From Lacipirellula limnantheis (lineage in GTDB: Bacteria > Planctomycetota > Planctomycetia > Pirellulales > Lacipirellulaceae): a DNA stretch of 64,000 bases. Shown here in pieces: positions 61,708 through 64,000 of the stretch; the stretch's first letter is position 1, and each line of letters starts with the position of its first letter. The stretch is taken from positions 6,566,028 to 6,630,027 of the forward strand of contig NZ_CP036339.1 of NCBI RefSeq assembly GCF_007746075.1, written 5' to 3'. The notes below the pieces were generated by a model. The model saw nothing but the letters and a program-made list of their open reading frames with translations. It was not told the DNA's origin and did no database searches. Made by a program: the position numbers and the translations under genes.

Positions 61708-61795
61708 ATTCTATCTCCGATATTGCAAATTTGGCCAATGGCCATTGCAAACTTCAAACTTGAAATGGCCGATGGCCGCTTTGCGATGCCCGGCG

Positions 61796-62422
61796 TTACC
61801 GCGAGCACAATTCAACGATCAACTGCGTTTGCACCGGGATCGACACGTCGTCGGCAGCGGGCAGGCGTCCGACGATCCCCTCCGGAATTTCCGAACCGGT
61901 GACCGACAGGAAGTCGGGCGTCTGGCGCCCGTTCTCAGCCATGTGTCCCTTGGCCAGATCGAGGCTCTTCGAACGATTCTTCACGCGGATCACGTCGCCG
62001 ACGTTCACCAGGTAGCTCGGCACGTCGCAACGGCGACCGTTCACCGTCACATGGCCGTGGCTCACCAGCTGTCGAGCCGCCGCTCGGCTCAGGCCGAAAC
62101 CGAGGCGATGGACCACGTTGTCGAGCCGACGCTCAAGCAACGTCATCAACACGTCGCCCGTGTTGCCCTTGGTCGCTTCCGCACGTTGGAAGTACTTGCG
62201 GAACTGGCGCTCCAGCACGCCGTAGTAATGCTTGACCTTTTGCTTCTCACGCAGGTGGACGCCGTAGTCGGTCAGCTTGCCGCGACGGCCTTGCTGCTGA
62301 CCTGGCGGCGTATCGCGGCGCTCGATTCCGCACTTCGGCGTATCGCAGCGAGTCCCCTTGAGAAACAACTTCATCCCGTCACGACGACAGAGACGACAAA
62401 CAGGTCCGGTGTAACGCGCCAT
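61796..62422 (-). CDS. rpsD: 30S ribosomal protein S4
   Basis: 208 aa from the ATG at 62422; the longer frame starts in repeat-like sequence. Zinc-type N-terminus with four cysteines (Cys9, Cys12, Cys26, Cys31: CRLCRRDG and CDTPKCG). The S4 RNA-binding domain follows (RLDNVVHRLGFGLSRAAARQ, HVTVNGRR). One of the primary 16S rRNA-binding proteins and, in many bacteria, a translational regulator of the operon. Confidence 0.98.
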   Translation of the reverse strand: MARYTGPVCRLCRRDGMKLFLKGTRCDTPKCGIERRDTPPGQQQGRRGKLTDYGVHLREKQKVKHYYGVLERQFRKYFQRAEATKGNTGDVLMTLLERRLDNVVHRLGFGLSRAAARQLVSHGHVTVNGRRCDVPSYLVNVGDVIRVKNRSKSLDLAKGHMAENGRQTPDFLSVTGSEIPEGIVGRLPAADDVSIPVQTQLIVELCSR

Positions 62423-62521
62423 AAATCGGTAACTAACGAGCGATGACTGGTGATCAGTAACTTGATGAATGTTTTGATGCGAGCCGGGCCGTCCCGACCC
62501 CGGCGAATTCAGCAGCGTCAA

Positions 62522-62926
62522 TTAAACGCGACGCTTCTTCCGCGGCCGGCAGCCGTTGTGCGGCAGCGGCGTGACGTCCTCGATCGACTTGACCTTCAGG
62601 CCAGCCGCTTCCAGCGCGGTGATGGCGCTCTCCCGACCGCTGCCGGGGCCCTTCACCCGCACCTCGACGTCCTTCATGCCGTACTTGCGAGCCTTTTCTG
62701 CGGCTTGCTGAGCAGCCATCTGCCCGGCGAACGGCGTGCTCTTGCGGCTTCCCTTGAAGCCGCTCGTGCCGGCGCTCGCCCAGCACAAGGTGTCGCCCTT
62801 CGTGTCGGTGATGGTCACGGTCGTGTTGTTGAACGTCGCCGTGATGTAGGCGATGCCGACGGTCACGTTGCGGCGCACCTTTTTGGGCTTCGGGGCTGCT
62901 GCCGCGGCTTTGGTTTGCTTGGCCAC
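62522..62926 (-). CDS. rpsK: 30S ribosomal protein S11
   Basis: 134 aa from a GTG. Basic N-terminus (AKQTKAAAAAPKPKKVRRNV) followed by GIAYITATFNNTTVTITDTK and the C-terminal NGCRPRKKRRV, characteristic of S11 in the 30S platform. Follows rpsM, precedes rpsD. Confidence 0.98.
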   Translation of the reverse strand: MAKQTKAAAAAPKPKKVRRNVTVGIAYITATFNNTTVTITDTKGDTLCWASAGTSGFKGSRKSTPFAGQMAAQQAAEKARKYGMKDVEVRVKGPGSGRESAITALEAAGLKVKSIEDVTPLPHNGCRPRKKRRV

Positions 62927-63011
62927 TACAAATTCACTCCAACCTGGGGACCGCGACGAAACAACGACTTCGCGGCTAACTGGCTTGTTTACGGATATTC
63001 AGGCTGCGCGA

Positions 63012-63395
63012 TTAACGCAGATCCTTGACGCCCTTCTTACCGGCGACCGTCTTCTTCGGACCCTTCCGGGTGCGGGCGTTGGTCTTCGTTCGCTGGCCGC
63101 GAACTGGCAAGCCCCGGCGATGACGCATGCCGCGATAGCACGCGATGTCGCGGAGACGGGAAATATTCTGGCTCACCTGGCGACGGAGTTGACCCTCGAC
63201 GGTGTAATCCTTGTCGAGCAGCGCCGCGATCCGCGCGACTTCATCTTCGCCCAGGTCCCGCGCTTTGCCGGCGGGATCGATGCCCGCCTTGTGGCACAAC
63301 TCGCGGGCGATCTTCGGCCCCACGCCGTAGAGATACGTGAGCGAAATCACCACTTGGCGATCAGCCGGAATGTCGACGCCGAGCAAACGAGGCAT
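63012..63395 (-). CDS. rpsM: 30S ribosomal protein S13
   Basis: 127 aa. The N-terminus MPRLLGVDIPADRQVVISLT and the conserved GLPVRGQRTKTNARTRKGP segment identify S13, which contacts the head of the small subunit and the P-site tRNA. rpmJ lies upstream, rpsK downstream. Confidence 0.98.
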   Translation of the reverse strand: MPRLLGVDIPADRQVVISLTYLYGVGPKIARELCHKAGIDPAGKARDLGEDEVARIAALLDKDYTVEGQLRRQVSQNISRLRDIACYRGMRHRRGLPVRGQRTKTNARTRKGPKKTVAGKKGVKDLR

Positions 63396-63454
63396 CTATC
63401 AATACTCCAAAAACCAAATCGTTGACTAGCAAGCCGCCGCTAAATCGGCGGCAA

Positions 63455-63540
63455 AAGCGACAGGAGTCAGGAGTCAGAGGTCAGCTGGGCCGCTAAGCCC
63501 GACTGACTCCTGACTCCTGCCCCCTGACTCCTGCTATTAC
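63455..63540. repeat. CAGGAGTCAGGAGTCAG inverted pair
   Basis: Left ACAGGAGTCAGGAGTCAGAG; right GACTGACTCCTGACTCCTGC continuing CCCCTGACTCCTG. It fills the gap between rpmJ and rpsM. The same words occur inside the RNase HII-like gene. Confidence 0.85.
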
Positions 63541-63650
63541 CCTTGCCGCTGCTTATGACGCGGATTGCTGCACACAACGCGGACGACGCCTTGGCGACGG
63601 ACCACCTTGCACTTATCGCAAATTCGCTTGACGCTGGCCCTAACCTTCAT
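63537..63650 (-). CDS. rpmJ: 50S ribosomal protein L36
   Basis: 37 aa from the ATG at 63650 (MKVRASVKRI). Zinc-binding form with Cys11, Cys14, Cys27 and His32 (CDKC...CSNPRH). The frame is open further upstream but L36 is always short. Lies between map and rpsM; infA, often neighbouring, is absent. Confidence 0.97.
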   Translation of the reverse strand: MKVRASVKRICDKCKVVRRQGVVRVVCSNPRHKQRQG

Positions 63651-63802
63651 CGCACGCGCCCTTCTCGTCCGCAACCGTTTCTGGGGAAACGGTGCAATAT
63701 AGCCGCTTGACAGTCGACCCTTCAAGGCCTCCGTCGCCCGGAAAAATACCTATTCCCCCGGACCCCTGCGGGCCCGAGACCACAAATCGCACAATCATCC
63801 AA

Positions 63803-64000
63803 CTAAATTGCTGCTTTTTCTAACTCGGCCGGCGTCGGCGCCACCGTCAACAGCGTCGGCCCATCCGGCGTGATCGCCACCGTATGCTCAAAATGGGCGC
63901 TCGGCTTGCCGTCGGCCGTCACCTGAGTCCACGTGTCAGCCAGCATCTTCACTCGCTTGGTTCCCATATTCACCATCGGCTCCACCGCAATCACCAGCCC
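63803..64000 (-). CDS. map: Methionine aminopeptidase (C-terminal part, cut by window edge)
   Basis: 65 residues visible, beginning mid-protein. The segment GLVIAVEPMVN is the conserved metal-ligand region (glutamate) near the C-terminus of type I MetAP, and SAHFEHTVAITPDGPTLLT holds the final conserved glutamate. It removes N-terminal methionine. Its place upstream of rpmJ matches the common secY-adk-map order. The 5' part lies beyond the window. Confidence 0.93.
   Translation of the reverse strand, partial: GLVIAVEPMVNMGTKRVKMLADTWTQVTADGKPSAHFEHTVAITPDGPTLLTVAPTPAELEKAAI

Overview
The window looks like a chromosomal segment of a planctomycete, probably of the order Pirellulales (inference from gene content and style; no rRNA or database search was available). 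Supporting signs are the high G+C, the weak or absent Shine-Dalgarno sequences, a PEP-CTERM exported protein, an ECF sigma factor paired with a large zinc-motif-less anti-sigma factor, an expanded ribosomal protein L17, a BlaI/M56 pair with a giant receptor-like protein, and many secreted proteins that resemble nothing familiar.

Layout. 0-4 kb: a LOG-type nucleotide phosphoribohydrolase-like gene, three unrecognised genes and a CDGSH iron-sulfur protein. 4-8 kb: anti-sigma/ECF sigma pair and bioF. 8-12.4 kb: a coiled-coil membrane protein, a rhomboid protease and a TIGR01777 epimerase. 12.7-18.7 kb: a complete pyruvate dehydrogenase operon (lpdA-aceE-aceF) with a candidate promoter and a textbook terminator. 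18.7-26 kb: a VapBC-type toxin-antitoxin pair, an esterase, a Uma2 protein, a site-2 protease, an HDOD regulator and a secreted CBM9-like protein. 26-32 kb: blaI with a palindromic operator over its promoter, then a 1643-residue M56 protein. 31.8-33.2 kb: a 1.4 kb repeat island without genes. 33-43 kb: RNase HII-like gene, sixA, a carotenoid-desaturase-like oxidoreductase, sufU-sufS, a PEP-CTERM protein, a SelW-like protein, an M48 protease, a PA0069-type radical SAM protein and fxsA. 43-46 kb: a peroxide-defence cluster (tpx, 2-Cys peroxiredoxin, di-heme cytochrome c peroxidase). 46-60 kb: TPR protein, an atypical MnmE-like GTPase with coaX, obg, rpmA, secreted and EF-hand proteins, a second Uma2, fructose-bisphosphate aldolase and a putative zinc peptidase. 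60-64 kb: the end of the ribosomal protein/alpha operon (map, rpmJ, rpsM, rpsK, rpsD, rpoA, rplQ), closed by a rho-independent terminator.

The most unusual feature is a dense population of paired, often nested, inverted repeats in the intergenic spaces. Several unrelated families recur. They sit between genes of one operon, at 3' ends, and in some cases run into genes: the same element family supplies the C-terminal codons of both BioF and BlaI, and the RNase HII-like and M56 genes carry repeat material inside their reading frames without losing frame. No tRNA, rRNA, CRISPR array, insertion sequence or transposase was found.
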